64,000 bases of DNA from the NCBI GenBank assembly GCA_024082115.1, contig JAMRYE010000005.1, positions 682,001 to 746,000 on the forward strand. Direction: 5' to 3'. Positions within the stretch are counted from its first letter, which is position 1, and every line of letters begins with the position of its first letter. The notes beneath the pieces are model-generated. The model saw only the letters and a program-made list of their open reading frames with translations. It was not told where the DNA came from and did no database searches. The DNA comes from Rhinocladiella similis. Lineage: Eukaryota > Ascomycota > Eurotiomycetes > Chaetothyriales > Herpotrichiellaceae. Both the position numbers and the translations under genes were made by a program. This document shows positions 22,161-33,618 of this stretch, one piece after another.

Positions 22161-23506
22161 TCAACAAATATACGGCGGTGGCGCATATCGAACATCGTCT
22201 TCGACGTAGCCCAGCAATGCATCGAAGCTACAATGTTGCGTGAGCATCTCTTGTGGCGGAGCCGTGCGCAGCGTGACAGGAAGATGTAACTCTGTACTAT
22301 ACGCGGTCTTGACGCCATTGCCGTCGACGAGCTCAAACTGCATCGCGACGTCGAGATTGTAGCTGACGCTCAAGACGTCGGACGAGACAGACGGAATAGT
22401 CGACGACTCTGGCAGGAGAAGGCTGAGATCCATGGCCGTCGTGTATGTTGAGTCATCCTCACTGCCGGGTGAACTGTAAAGGGGCGGCAGGACCAGGGTC
22501 GTCTTGTGCGTCGACACCGTGTCGGAGTTGACCGAGGACCCAACGGCCGAGGATCCAGTGTTGAATGAGCGCCGAGTGTACCATTGCGACTTGATGGAGC
22601 ATTTTAATGATCCCGTAGTGTAAGACATGGCACCTGTATGTGTGTGTGTATGCGTGGGAAGCTTTTTGACATTGACTGAAACAGGGATCGATAGTCGTCG
22701 ACACCCCGTGGCTAGTCTGGATGAGTCGCAGACAATGTACCCTAGTTTCCGAGGCAGCGTGACTGACACTTGAGGCTGTGACTGGGAAGAGAGACAGCGT
22801 AACGTCGTTGACCATGTCTGGGGTTTGGCGATCCTTTTGATACTGCTCGTACTGGAGTGTTTGGCCGACGGGACTTCGACTTCCAATGGTGTGTTGGGAG
22901 ACGAAATGTCCACGGGACAAGTCAAGCGGCGGACCACATGATGATCGTCGTTGTTTCTCGACTTCACAAACTCTGCCTCGAGCCAGTAAAGAACTTCGCA
23001 CCGACCTTGGACGAGGTGTCGGTCCCTGATGGCCGTGACGCGCGTGACGTACGTCGAGCCGGAAATGGACATTGAAGGGATGAACCCGTCGTGTTGGTCA
23101 CGGTCCTCCTCCCTCCCCCCTGCTCACCGGGGCGTTTATGCACGCTCCGTCCTCTGGGAGCGGCTGGTACGAGACACGAGAAATCGAGGTGCTGTTCTTC
23201 CTGCGTTTGAGCGTCTTGTCGAGTTGCGGAATATGCAGGTTTGCAATCCAGCGCGCTCAACACTTCGGTCGATGAGGAGAACCTCTCCACGACCACTTTG
23301 GGGCCGATCGTGTTGCGGATTGCACCGTGGACCTGGACGTTGACCTGGTCGAATGAGACATCCTGAGTTCTGATGGCAATCCGGCCGTGCAGTCTTAGCT
23401 GAGGCGATGCATTGGATTTGTCTTCGAGGCTTGAGAACGACGAGTCTTCGGTACCAGTAGACACACCCAGGACGTGGATCGATGGTGGTGTTATCGTTGT
23501 TGACAT
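22161..23506 (-). CDS. Arrestin-like protein with a frame break
   Basis: Two overlapping frames together give one arrestin-fold-like protein. Frame 1 starts at ATG 23506 (MSTTITPPSIHVLGVS) and carries LHGRIAIRTQDVSFDQVNVQVHG, an arrestin N-lobe pattern. Frame 2 continues as FIPSMSISGSTYVTRVTAI and CEVLYWLEAEFV and runs to 22161, ending in APPPYIC. The change must fall between 23123 and about 23073, at a C-rich tract on the plus strand (C6 at 23115-23120). A one-base loss there would explain it. A GTGAGC donor sits at 23127, and a 122-nt intron from there restores frame but removes conserved residues. Fungal arrestin-like proteins are mostly adaptors for Rsp5-type ubiquitin ligases. No PPxY was noted except the terminal PPPY (PPxY-like), so an adaptor role is possible. 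Confidence 0.6.
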
Positions 23507-25293
23507 TTTGGATGTCGCAGGCCAGGAGCGCTTGAACGGGTGAAAGATTAGGAGGAAGAGAGATGCCTTCTGGGTCCAGGTAGGTGAGGTGTGTCTTGTC
23601 TTTTCAGAATCGAGAGTATTAATCCCTCGACGAGTGGATTGACAGCCCAAAACCAAAACAACCTTTGAGAAAGTGAGGCAAAAGTCTCGTGGACTTGGAC
23701 CAAGTAGATTAAGTAGCCTTGCTTGCCTTGATTGTTTCAGGAGATACCGAGTACGGAGTAAGTAAGGGGTGTTGGGGGGGAGAAGCGCCTTGCTTTGCTG
23801 CCCAACCAAATTTACCTGGAACACCGACGATCAATTGACGCCCAACCATCGGGGACACTTGCGCCCTTTATATCATGAGAACATGGCATGGGACTTGGAA
23901 GTGGCTACGAGGCGTTTTGCGTAACGGGGGCGGATGTACAGTTAGAAAGAAGAAAGCAAAAAGGCTCTCCCGAGCAATCAGCACGACGAGCGCGAAAAAG
24001 GTACGTAGGGAGGTAGCACGGAGCAGTATCCATATCCTCAGGTCTCCGTACGCCGCCATCTACTAGTCCATTATGCGTACATGTGTCCGCGGCCAAATGA
24101 ATAGGCGGGCATTATTTACTGTACGAAGTAGAGAGGGCATTGGACATGTCCCCTACCGCCAAAACGACACGCCGAAAAGCCCTTTACCCAGTGAGTCCCT
24201 AAGGGTACAGTACCGAGAAGCCCGGGGGCGTTCGGGCAATAGACCACACGTACTTCCCACCCGTGGGACGAATGGGGAAATTAAGCAGCGAGATGAGCAC
24301 GTGAGTCGAGCCCAGCTCGCGCCTAATTTCCCAAATAGGTGGATCGCCCGCGATCTCGTCCTCGCTTGCCCTAACGGGATGGTCAGTATCAGGACTCACG
24401 AGGCTGGCTCAGACAATTGCGGCATTCAACGAAATTGAGGATGACAAAGCTACTCAGTGTGCTTGTGGATTTTGTCATTTCTTCATTTTGGTTTCTCTGT
24501 ACTTTCCACGCTGACTATTGATGATAATTTTCAGGGATCCGCTCTCATTCGTATTCCGTAACCACTCTGCAAAAGCAGCAGTTATCACTCCAGATTGGAA
24601 AGGGAGTCTAGGGCTTCAATCTGCGAGGATAACTCCTCAAGTTCGTTCAACACTGGTCCCATGTCTCTGCCCTTCAGGGCGCAGTCCAATTGTTCTAATC
24701 AACACAGATCGCGAGGCGCATATCCTGGGCTGTGAGGTAAGTACGGAAATTACTTGTGAGAATCACTCAACAGCCCATCACAAACCTCGGCGCCCGCCTC
24801 AGTGGTTGCTTCACTTCTGGGCATGAACTTCCAACTCCAATCGTGGTAACAACTGAGGCGGTGCTCGTGAGGAGAGAGAGACGCCTTGTTACTACTTGTA
24901 CTTACGACTGCAGATCGTCTCCGGCTTTTAGAGGTGCCATCTACACAGGTAGCTACAGGCAGGTACACAGGAGACCCATGCGAACCATCTCATACAAAGG
25001 GTGGAAGATACAATTTCATTTCAATCCTTCATAAGAAGCATCGTGTTGAATCATCATCAAAGCCGTGGAGTTCCACGCAACGCTCATCTCGAATAAACCA
25101 GATCTTCACAGGTCAATAATCATAACTGTCGACGCCAGCTTTTTCGGGGCTCATCGTGCCATCATAGTTTTCATATACCAATTTCCAATGTCTCCAATAT
25201 CCAATGTCCATGGGACGAAAATCATCAAATGTTTCATACCACGGCCACCGTTCAATATGTTAAAAAGTGTGCCCACTCTCACTCGCTTACTTT
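23507..25293. other. Intergenic 1.8 kb, no gene supported
   Basis: Holds the arrestin-like promoter and the 3' flank of the Zn2Cys6 gene. A TACGGAGTA motif lies at 23752-23760. Short open frames lack similarity and intron signals. Confidence 0.5.
23752..23760. repeat. TACGGAGTA intergenic motif
   Basis: One of several copies in this window of TACGGAGTA or its reverse complement TACTCCGTA; all lie outside genes. Confidence 0.5.
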
Positions 25294-27924
25294 TCAAAAA
25301 ATCTCCCTAACCTCAGGACCCCATCCCCACGCCTCTCTTAATTCCCTAGCTCTCTGTGAAGTCGAAGCACCGGTTTCCTTCTCGATGTTGGCGAGTAATT
25401 CCAACACCACTAGCCTGTCCTCCCTCTCCTCGAAGCACAGCCCCGCTAGATGCAACGAGTGGACCATCTGCCTGCTCACGGCCGGAGGGGGTTTCCCCAG
25501 AGCAATGCCACAGATTTGTCGGCTATGGTGTTCGGACTCTTCCGAAACTTTTCTAAACATTCGTATCCGGTTTGCCATGAAGCCCGGTGCGCTTTCATCG
25601 ACCGGCTGCTTGAGCAAGAGCAATATCTGTGCAAAATGGTACAGCTGCAATGCCGCTGCACACATGGGAACACTGAAGAAAATCCTCGTAAATCGTGGCC
25701 TCGTTTCCGGAGGTAGGTCGTAAGGGTGTTGGGAGCTGGCTCCCATCATCGCATATGGCTGAAAGGTGAATGGTAGGTTGTCGTACCAGTCTTCGAGTTG
25801 GCGACGCAGATGCTTCCATCGCGCAATTCGACCTTGAACTGGCGTCGATGTACCTGTCTCTGAAGGCGATCGAAACCCTAATGTGCCAGGACTGTCAAAG
25901 ACGTTCGGAGTGCCAGCCGCATTGTCTGGACTATTATCATCTTGTGGCGCGAGGAAGTTCATAACTCGGAGGACAATCAATATCAAGGCGCATGACACCA
26001 TGTCCTCTCTATCCCGTGGTTGATATGATACCATGGTGTTGGTCGGGGTGGAGGGGTCACTGTAAACAAGGGTACCGTCGTCAGTCATGGGTAGGCCCAG
26101 AGCCTTCCAAACTATCAAGTTGTCCGGATCTAGTCGCGTTTTCGATTGGTTGATATAAGCTGCTAGGTAATCTGCACGAGCAAAATTCCAAAAGGCTGCT
26201 CGGCTCGCTTTCATGGAGATGAATGGAGAAGCTTTGGGGCCTGGAGTCGTGACAGCTTGGGGAAGAATCTTTGTGTCCAGAAGGGCCTTGAACCCGTCGA
26301 GATGCCTGTCGCACGCGGTCAGTTGAGACAAAAAGCAAAACGAGACGTAACACTCACTGTGACCAGTCTTTGGTCGGATTGTCCAATGATTCGTACAAGG
26401 AGAATACTGAAATGGCGGCGACGAGGGCTTCCATGTCTGCTCCGGCCGACGACTGTTCACTTATGCGCCTTCTCTTGTTTGGCGCACTGACGGTTGACGA
26501 TTCCTTGCTACCCTCATCAGAAAATCTCCTGGAAGCATACTTTGACGCCTGTCCCGTAATTTCGTTGCTGGTATCGCTCAACCACCGCTGCAAGAAGATC
26601 CTTAGATACGAAATTCCTCTGTCGTAGTAGTTTGCTGCCTTGTAAAACCAGTCGGTTTCTTGTAGGCCTCCATTCTCACCCAACAATGGCACCAGATGCT
26701 GTAGGTCCGCTTTAGTGACACCTTTGGCCAACAGCTGGCCAATCTGATTCGCAGCCACAGCCGCCATGGCCGATCTCAACATCACATTTTGAACTGCCTT
26801 TAAAGGGACTATTCGACTGAAATAGGTGTCGAGGTCGAATAAATCCATACTAATTGCCGAAGTCAGTACATTCCATGTCTGATAAAGGGGTCCTGGGACT
26901 TACGAAGGAGACACTGCCTGGACAAAATGCCTAGTGAGGGCAGCTAGCTCCGTTGTGCGCTCATGGAGATACTTCTGGCTATACTCGGGTCGCTTTCTAC
27001 CCCCTTCCGAACTATCATACACTGATGATCTACCGCTGAGAGAGGCATAATCATTGGTGAGAAGGTCTTCGTCGGTTTCGGGCTCATTGGTATCGGTAAG
27101 GATCACTGGTAGCCCGGGGATGAATCCACAAGCGTTGTTGCCGTTGGCGTAATATGCGTCGATATCTAGATCAAAGTAGTCCTCACTGACATACGTGTCC
27201 GTCTCCGATGGCGCATATTGTGGCTTGCCTCGCAACAGCTTGGCCGTCCCCTGTTCTAGACCGTACTGAAATTGGTCTGGTTGCTGCGGGGTATACTGTG
27301 CGGCTAATGGGATATGAGGGATGATGTTGACTGGTGGCTGGGAGATCGAAGATGAAAAGAAAGGTTGAAGCTGTTGGCCCTGAAATATATTGTGCCCTGG
27401 GCTGTTTGGCGGGTTCGTCCCGAAAAGGGGATATTGGATATCTGGTGCCGATGGTCTTGGACTCAGAGAGGCTATACCTGGTAATGTGAGAGGGGATGAG
27501 GCTGGTGGTGAAATGATGTCCCGGATTGGTTTGATATGGCTTTGGATAGGAAGACCCTGGTACTGAGATGGGCTGTTCCTTGCAGGTTCCTGTCGCGTAC
27601 TTGGGACTACAGTATTCGTGGGAGGAGACGTGAGATGTCGCCTGGAGAGGTCGGGCAGCGTTTGGAAATTCCCGTCATACTTTCTTCGGACCTTGGCTCC
27701 TTCATCGAGGAATTTACGCTCGGTGTCATAGCCAGTACATGGTCTACCTAGCTTCTCGCATCGTAGACAGCCAGGGATTCTTTTGTCGCACTTGTGATTG
27801 TCAGCAAGCGGCCACGTGGAGAGGCAGGATGTGATCCGGGGTCTCGCACCTTGACCCGACGCTGTCTGCAGGAATGACAGGCCCTTTCGGACACAGCTAC
27901 AGCATCTGAAGCGTTGGCTTCCAT
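25294..27924 (-). CDS. Zn2Cys6 transcription factor with fungal TF domain
   Basis: Predicted 821 residues in four exons; introns 27791-27849, 26850-26903 and 26306-26357. The start MEANASDAVAVSERACHSCR puts the DNA-binding cluster at once: C16, C19, C26, C33, C36 and C43 follow the CX2CX6CX6CX2CX6C spacing, and the first intron splits it right after the third-Cys-preceding Lys. A Pro/Gln/Ser-rich linker of about 200 residues follows (QGQQLQPFF, QQPDQFQYG), then an acidic patch and the helical middle region of fungal-specific regulators (DLFDLDTYFSRIVPLKAVQN, RAAFWNFARADYLAAYIN, and others) to the end. It is nuclear; the targets are unknown. It is divergent from the MOSC gene, 791 bp apart. 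Confidence 0.9.
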
Positions 27925-28715
27925 GCGAGGGGCAGTTCCGCGAATTTCGAGAAGGCTTTCACGGAATAGAGGAGCGAGCAAGTTCGGGTCAAGGGCGTCA
28001 ACCACAACAGGTGTTCCCCGAAGAGGAAATCGGACAGACTTTGAGATTGCCGGAAGCCAGACAAAACAACGTTTCAGAGGCTGGACAACGGGGGGGCGAT
28101 TATGAAATTGAAATCAATCAAAGATGATAGGACCTGACAGGGCGGAGTAAGAAGGATGGAGGAGACGTCGGTGGTACTCGTAGTTCTCGTGGCGGTCGGT
28201 GGGCTGACAGAAAAAGGAAAAGCCGGAGCGAAGCGAGAAAGGCGAGAAAGGCACGAACTGCACAAGTACAGTAGGCTATGTCGAGACAGGCTGAGTCAGC
28301 TTGTCATTTGAAGTGGTCAGTCGCCGATGTAATCCCGTCTACAGTCGCGGATTTCGTTGTCAATCAGCTTGTCATTTACTCCCGTCATTTGACTAACCTA
28401 TCCTGTGGCAATCCCGTAGCTGCTCACGTGAGCAGGCAAGTGCCGGCACCGGCCAGTTGCTGCTTCGACTCCTCTTTTCGTGCTGACACCGAGCATCATT
28501 TTGCCCATCCAACATTCGCAATTCGCAAGGCTGCAAAGGTCTTTCAATTCGTCACCTGATGTCGCTGTAATTTTGTCCCTCAAGGAAATCGACAAAGAGC
28601 TAAAAGGTGGACTGATCGCCCTCGACTCCCGCTTCTGGATTTTGGTTCTCTCTTCTTCGGCCTTCGTCCTTTTTTTCGCTGATGGCTGCCGGATGAGGCT
28701 AGACAAGGCGATGCA
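27925..28715. promoter_or_regulatory. Divergent promoter, Zn2Cys6 factor / MOSC gene
   Basis: Common upstream region of the two genes. An open frame on the plus strand with a hydrophobic stretch (about 28627-28690) runs into the MOSC start but is out of phase with it. Confidence 0.5.
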
Positions 28716-29853
28716 ATGTGCACCATCCAGAGAGTAAGGCCACAACACCTCAAATGTCTCAATGACTGGGTACACAGGGTTCCTGATACTGATTCTGTTA
28801 CTGTGACTAGCTCTTCATCTATCCGGTCAAGTCTCTTCCGCCCGTGCAAGTCTCGTCGGTCGAACTCACCAATGAAGGCCTTCGCTTCGACAGATGTTTC
28901 GTCCTGGTTACCCCTCCCAAGGACAATTCGAAGGAGGCGAAATTCTTGACCATCAAGAAACATTTCAAGCTCATGCTATTTAAGCCGACCATCGATGACT
29001 CTTGGACCAAATTGACCATCACTCACATTCACGCAAGCCCTCTGTCTTCCATCACAGTTCCTCTGACTCCGTCGCCGCTATCACTGCTTCAGAACAAAAC
29101 CTTCGAGGTCAGTATCTTTGGAACCACCGCCATCGGCATTGATCTAGGAGAAGAATCCGCTTCGTTTTTTTCCAATCACCTCGGCCAAGATGTACGGCTC
29201 TTATCCATCGGAGGCACAGGACGTCGTGAGATTCCCGGGGCAGCCTATCTACCCAGTCAGCACAATGCCCTCTCCCTAGCCCTTAGAGAGGGTCTTCAAC
29301 CTCAACGCATCCGTTTCGCAGATGCAGCTCCGTTGTTGATCACTTCGACCGCGTCCGAGGAGAACGCCAGATCACGACTCCCCAAGGACTGGCAACACGA
29401 AGACATCATTGTCCGCTTCAGACCCAACATCCACATCGACGTCAAAGGACAGCTGCCAGCGTACGATGAGGACAATTGGTCATCACTCCTCGTTCGATCG
29501 CAATCAGATGAAGCACAGGAGGTCACCATCAAATGCATCTTCCGAACAGTCCGGTGCCTCAGTCTGAACGCCGATCCGGACACTGGCGAGATGATCCATC
29601 GTGACAGGCAGCTGTACGGACTGTTGGCCAGCGACCGGAGAGTCAATGACAAGTTCCCCCGTAAGTCAAATTGGGAAATTGTAGCATAGCACCCCTGTTG
29701 AGAGTTTACTGACGAGTGACTACCACAGACAAACCTGTCTTTGGCCAGTACGGGTTCGCCGGGCCATCTGGTGCGATTTTGCGCACAGGAGATCAAGTCT
29801 TTGTGATTGAACGAAAGCAACGCACTCAAGAGCCGGAAGCGGCCAAGCAATGA
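28716..29853 (+). CDS. MOSC-domain molybdenum-binding protein (mARC-like)
   Basis: Predicted 330 residues in three exons. Exon 1 is a six-codon micro-exon (MCTIQR, 28716-28733); the introns are 28734-28810 (GTAAGG...CTAG) and 29661-29728. Joined, the start reads MCTIQRLFIYPVKSLPPVQV, the usual opening of the MOSC N-terminal barrel, which supports this otherwise easily missed exon. The MOSC domain has FADAAPLLITS, VRFRPNIHID, and VRCLSLNADPDTG, where the Cys is the expected molybdenum ligand, then FGQYGF and GDQVFVI at the end. Family members are molybdenum cofactor enzymes that reduce N-hydroxylated compounds or act in sulfur transfer. No N-terminal membrane helix is present in this model. 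Confidence 0.88.
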
Positions 29854-30652
29854 TACCCAAGCCATCTTTGGATCAGAACTCTTCCACAATCATGACGAAG
29901 GTCGCGTCCTGTATTGGACAAGCGGAACGAAATTTTGGGTACCTGAGCAAAAAGCATCGAGGCATTGCTATACTACGTATGGACAACGAAAACCAAGACC
30001 CCCAGCCAGAGTGGGCGTTCACAGCGCAAGAAGAGTGCATCAAAGGCATTGACTGTTGACATGATATCTGCTGTATGGCTAGTGCTTCTAAGATGGAAGA
30101 AGAGGGGATGAATCTATCCCCAGATACGGCCTCGAATTGAGTTCATCCAAGAGGCCAACGAGTGACTGACGACATGACCATTTCTTTATGAAGTTTGGAA
30201 ATCTTTACACTCAAATACGGAATATCGCTCAGCAAAGGACAGGCTCGGACGAGGAACGCCATACCATACAGAGTTTGATTTCTTTAACGCCCTTCTGCAC
30301 ACTCCCTGAAATTGTGGCGCTGTACGAAAGTCTCCATGTCTCCATGTCTCTTTCGTCTATCTTCATGCACAGCATCTCATAAAACAACACTGCGAAAGGC
30401 CAGAAACAGGGCATGGTCTCATACAGCCACTGCTGGCTTCTCTAGGTAGTCAGGGATACCAAAGGCGCTCCCGCGCCCCCATAATGATATATTTCAAGGT
30501 TGATTCCAAAACTCTCCCGACACCGTCGCTTGCTTTACTCTAATCGAAAACAAAAATAATCTAAAAACCAATGCATGCCTGCGCTTCATCAAAGAGAATT
30601 CTTAGCCACCAGCTGGACAGAATCGCGTCGCGTCCGGTGTCCCGTGCCAGTT
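29854..30652. other. Intergenic, convergent 3' ends
   Basis: Between the MOSC gene and the OSBP gene. No gene seen. Confidence 0.5.
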
Positions 30653-31894
30653 TCAGGCAAAGGGACTCTCCGGCCTCGCCACCCCTTCACCCTCTCTCCA
30701 CTTCCTCTCTTTGACCGGATCGAATCTCCAAACACCGTTCGATCCTCTCAACCTCTCCACCTCGTCGGCACCGTCCTCAGAGGCCACCACATCGAACAAC
30801 TTCCGCACTACAGCGCCATTCTCCGCGTCCCCCTCGACCCGATTGAAGAACATACACTCCCACTCCCGACCGGTAGCGTGTTCGCGTTTCCTCATCCGCC
30901 GCTGCGCCTCTTCGAGCTTACTCTTCTCGTTCACGGTGGCCGTCTGATCGCCGCGTCTGATGGCGTCAAAGGTAGCGCGCCACGCCCTTCGGCTCTCCCA
31001 CGGCGACTGCTCCTCGAGAGGCTTGATGGTCATGGGTACCGGCGCGTTAGTGGCGTCCGCGAGATCAAACGTGTCGACCTCGTGGCCGTGCGTGTTGTAC
31101 ACGCCAAAGCGACTGCTCCAGTGCCCGCCGAGGGAGTAGATTGCGTCCTTTGTGGCGTCGTCGGTCCTGTACACTGCTGCCTCGAAGGCGTTGCGCTCCC
31201 CACCCCACATCTTCTTCGGGATGAATTTCATCTCGGCCGTGTAGCCTGCCGAGCTGACAATTTTGTATGTGTCCCCCAACTCGGGCCAGGGGACGCCGGT
31301 CAAGACACCACGTGCGCGTACATCCGGGAGCGGGAGAAGATATGTTTCGTTGTACTTGTCGATGGTGACGAGGGCGTGGCCGGACTGTCGGATCATGACC
31401 GACGTGCCGGACAGGGTGGTCTGTTGGGTCGAGTATGCTTCGGCGTGGATGCCGTGTTCGTCGGACGATACGTAGCATGCCGTCGTGGGAGGGTGGTGAG
31501 ACACTTGTTCGGTGATTACTCTGACTGTGGAAGACTTGGGGTCCTTCTCGGACGTCAGGTCGTGGTCGGTGAATTCACACAGGAAGAGTTCGCCGAGGAA
31601 TGGGTTGAGTGGTTTCTTGAGTCCTTCTTTGACGGTGCGGCCTACATAGTATTGCCGTTGGAGGGAGGCGAGGTATAGTTTCAGCACGGCCAAGCAGCGT
31701 TTTTCCGGTGTTGGTTCGTGGGCGGCTGCCGTGAACAATGATGGTCTCTCGGCCCAGTAGCTGGGGAATTCTGTGAGGGATTGCGGTGCCAGGATAAAGG
31801 GAGGTGCTGTGATGTGGGAGATGTCCCCGGAGACGGTGGCCAGGAAGGCAAGGAAGTCTTTGAGAGCAGACACATTGCCGAGTCTAGCGACCAT
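30653..31894 (-). CDS. KES1: Oxysterol-binding protein, Osh4/Kes1 type
   Basis: A single exon of 413 residues, the short form with only the lipid-binding domain (no PH domain or ankyrin repeats). The OSBP fingerprint EQVSHHPP is at 129-136, with an N-terminal lid region before it. Downstream, VWRFD..KER.WR closes the domain. Osh4/Kes1 proteins swap sterol and phosphatidylinositol-4-phosphate between the ER and Golgi. KPLNPFLGE (94-102) is the other hallmark block. Length and layout match yeast Kes1. The upstream 1.7 kb is shared with the divergent D-amino-acid oxidase. Confidence 0.95.
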   Translation of the reverse strand: MVARLGNVSALKDFLAFLATVSGDISHITAPPFILAPQSLTEFPSYWAERPSLFTAAAHEPTPEKRCLAVLKLYLASLQRQYYVGRTVKEGLKKPLNPFLGELFLCEFTDHDLTSEKDPKSSTVRVITEQVSHHPPTTACYVSSDEHGIHAEAYSTQQTTLSGTSVMIRQSGHALVTIDKYNETYLLPLPDVRARGVLTGVPWPELGDTYKIVSSAGYTAEMKFIPKKMWGGERNAFEAAVYRTDDATKDAIYSLGGHWSSRFGVYNTHGHEVDTFDLADATNAPVPMTIKPLEEQSPWESRRAWRATFDAIRRGDQTATVNEKSKLEEAQRRMRKREHATGREWECMFFNRVEGDAENGAVVRKLFDVVASEDGADEVERLRGSNGVWRFDPVKERKWREGEGVARPESPFA

Positions 31895-33618
31895 GTTGGC
31901 GATGGCACTGGGAAGTAGGCTGGGTGGAAGGATAGTTTTGTATTGGTTGCGATGAGGAAGGATTGTTCTTCGGTAGTCTACTTAAGAGTGGTGAGCATAG
32001 AGTTGCCCCCAGAATGAGATGGCGGGGTTGGAGTGAAGGGCCAAGGATGACGATGAGATAGAGATAAAGATCGGTTCGAAGGGATGAGCAATAGGATACT
32101 GGAAGCTATGTCTCCTGGGCTGGGAAGCTGTACTTTATGTGCGAGAGAAGATCTGGTGTGGGCGGTGGTGAGATAAAGTACGGAGCAATAGTCACGCTCT
32201 GACCTTCCAGCATTTGGTGTTTGGCGTGAGTGAATTGCATGTGAACCCCAGACAATTCGGCCATTCAAAGTGTCTGGACTCGTGTTTGTCCTGTACCTTT
32301 CTGGGTTTCACTCTCCTTCACAGGTGCAGCCATTGGTACGGAGTGAAGGCGTCTGTGCATGTGTGTAGGGAAAAGGGTGCAGGGTGGATATTTTGTCACT
32401 GCGCCAGCCTCACGGATTGTATCCGGCCCCGTGTTGAGCGGCGTCAGCCAAAGAACCGCTGGTCTGGACGCAGAGTTTGTCGGTACAGCAGAGTAAGCGG
32501 CAGAAGGGCAAGACGAGGGACGAATGGTTGAGTGTTTCAAAAATAGGTGGCATCTCCTCTTCAGGGCCTGTGATACCGTGTTAGCCTCACCATCATGAAA
32601 CGAGTCGCATATCAGGCCAATGACCAGCGTTCCTCATCAACAAGGACCCTGCGTTGCGAGGAGAGTGCGAGAGCATGTGAAAGGAGAGATACCTTTGAAT
32701 CCAGAATCTTCTTCATATCGAACAAGGTTGGTTGTTGCCTCCGCCACCGCCACCTAAATAACAGGTAGGAAAACACCGCAGCATCATTATTACTACGCAC
32801 GAAAGCCATACAACACAACACCAACAGGACACCAACAGAACACCAACATCTGATCCTCGGCTTACCACGAACACTACGGAGCACAGTCTGTCTCTCACTC
32901 CAACTTCTTAACTCGCAATTCGTACGCGGGAAGATCATGATCCGGCCAAATTCCCCATAAGTCGCTTGGTGTCGCTAATGTGGTAAAGATTACGCACGGA
33001 TGCGACGAGCTCACCAAGGCTGTGCTCATCGGCTCGCAGACTTGCGACGCTAAGTAAGACCTGATTCATCAATTCTCGATGGTTAGAAGGTCTCAGGCAG
33101 AGAATTCCAACTCCTCTCGAATTCAGTGGTGCTTGTCACCCAACTACGCAGCCAGGTCGACGACACTCGAGTTGTCGACTTAGGCCAACTTCTTCCCCCG
33201 ACAATATGCGACAATGGCCGTCGACGCCTATTCGGACATATGCGCGCCACTAGATGGGTAGGTCGAAGACTGCCAGACTCGTCCGGGGGCCTCATGCAAC
33301 AAGGCGCGAGAGCTCTGAACGACCTGCGCAATTAATCATCATCTCTACGCCTTTTCACATTCCATCCACGTCCTTCACCAAAAGACCTTCTCCTCCTGGA
33401 CTAGACCTTTCGACTGTATAGAACATCTAATGATAATTGACGACATCAGACCATCCGAAAGAAATTATTCGAGTCCGTACCGAGAACAATCGGAAGAGCC
33501 GCGGAACGTTGCCATCAACTTCTACAGATAAAGCATGGCTTTTGTTTGACCCTGTTGCACTGCACATTTCCCACGACTGTAACAGCGACCATCTCCTATC
33601 TCGCAAGACCCTGTCGCC
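31895..33618. promoter_or_regulatory. Divergent promoter region, OSBP / D-amino-acid oxidase
   Basis: No gene is supported in this 1.7 kb. Two GATA-type sites, TGATAA 33431-33436 and AGATAA 33526-33531, lie within 190 bp of the oxidase start and could bring it under nitrogen control (inference). Confidence 0.5.

Noticed and set aside
23875..24438. Small open frames on both strands upstream of the arrestin-like gene
   Set aside because: Mutually overlapping, basic and patternless; likely random.
28480..28737. Membrane-anchored N-terminal exon for the MOSC protein
   Set aside because: Contains a hydrophobic stretch, as in mARC proteins, but is out of phase with the next exon; the MCTIQR micro-exon fits better.
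30575..31678. 367-codon plus-strand open frame
   Set aside because: Antisense to the OSBP gene, which is certain.
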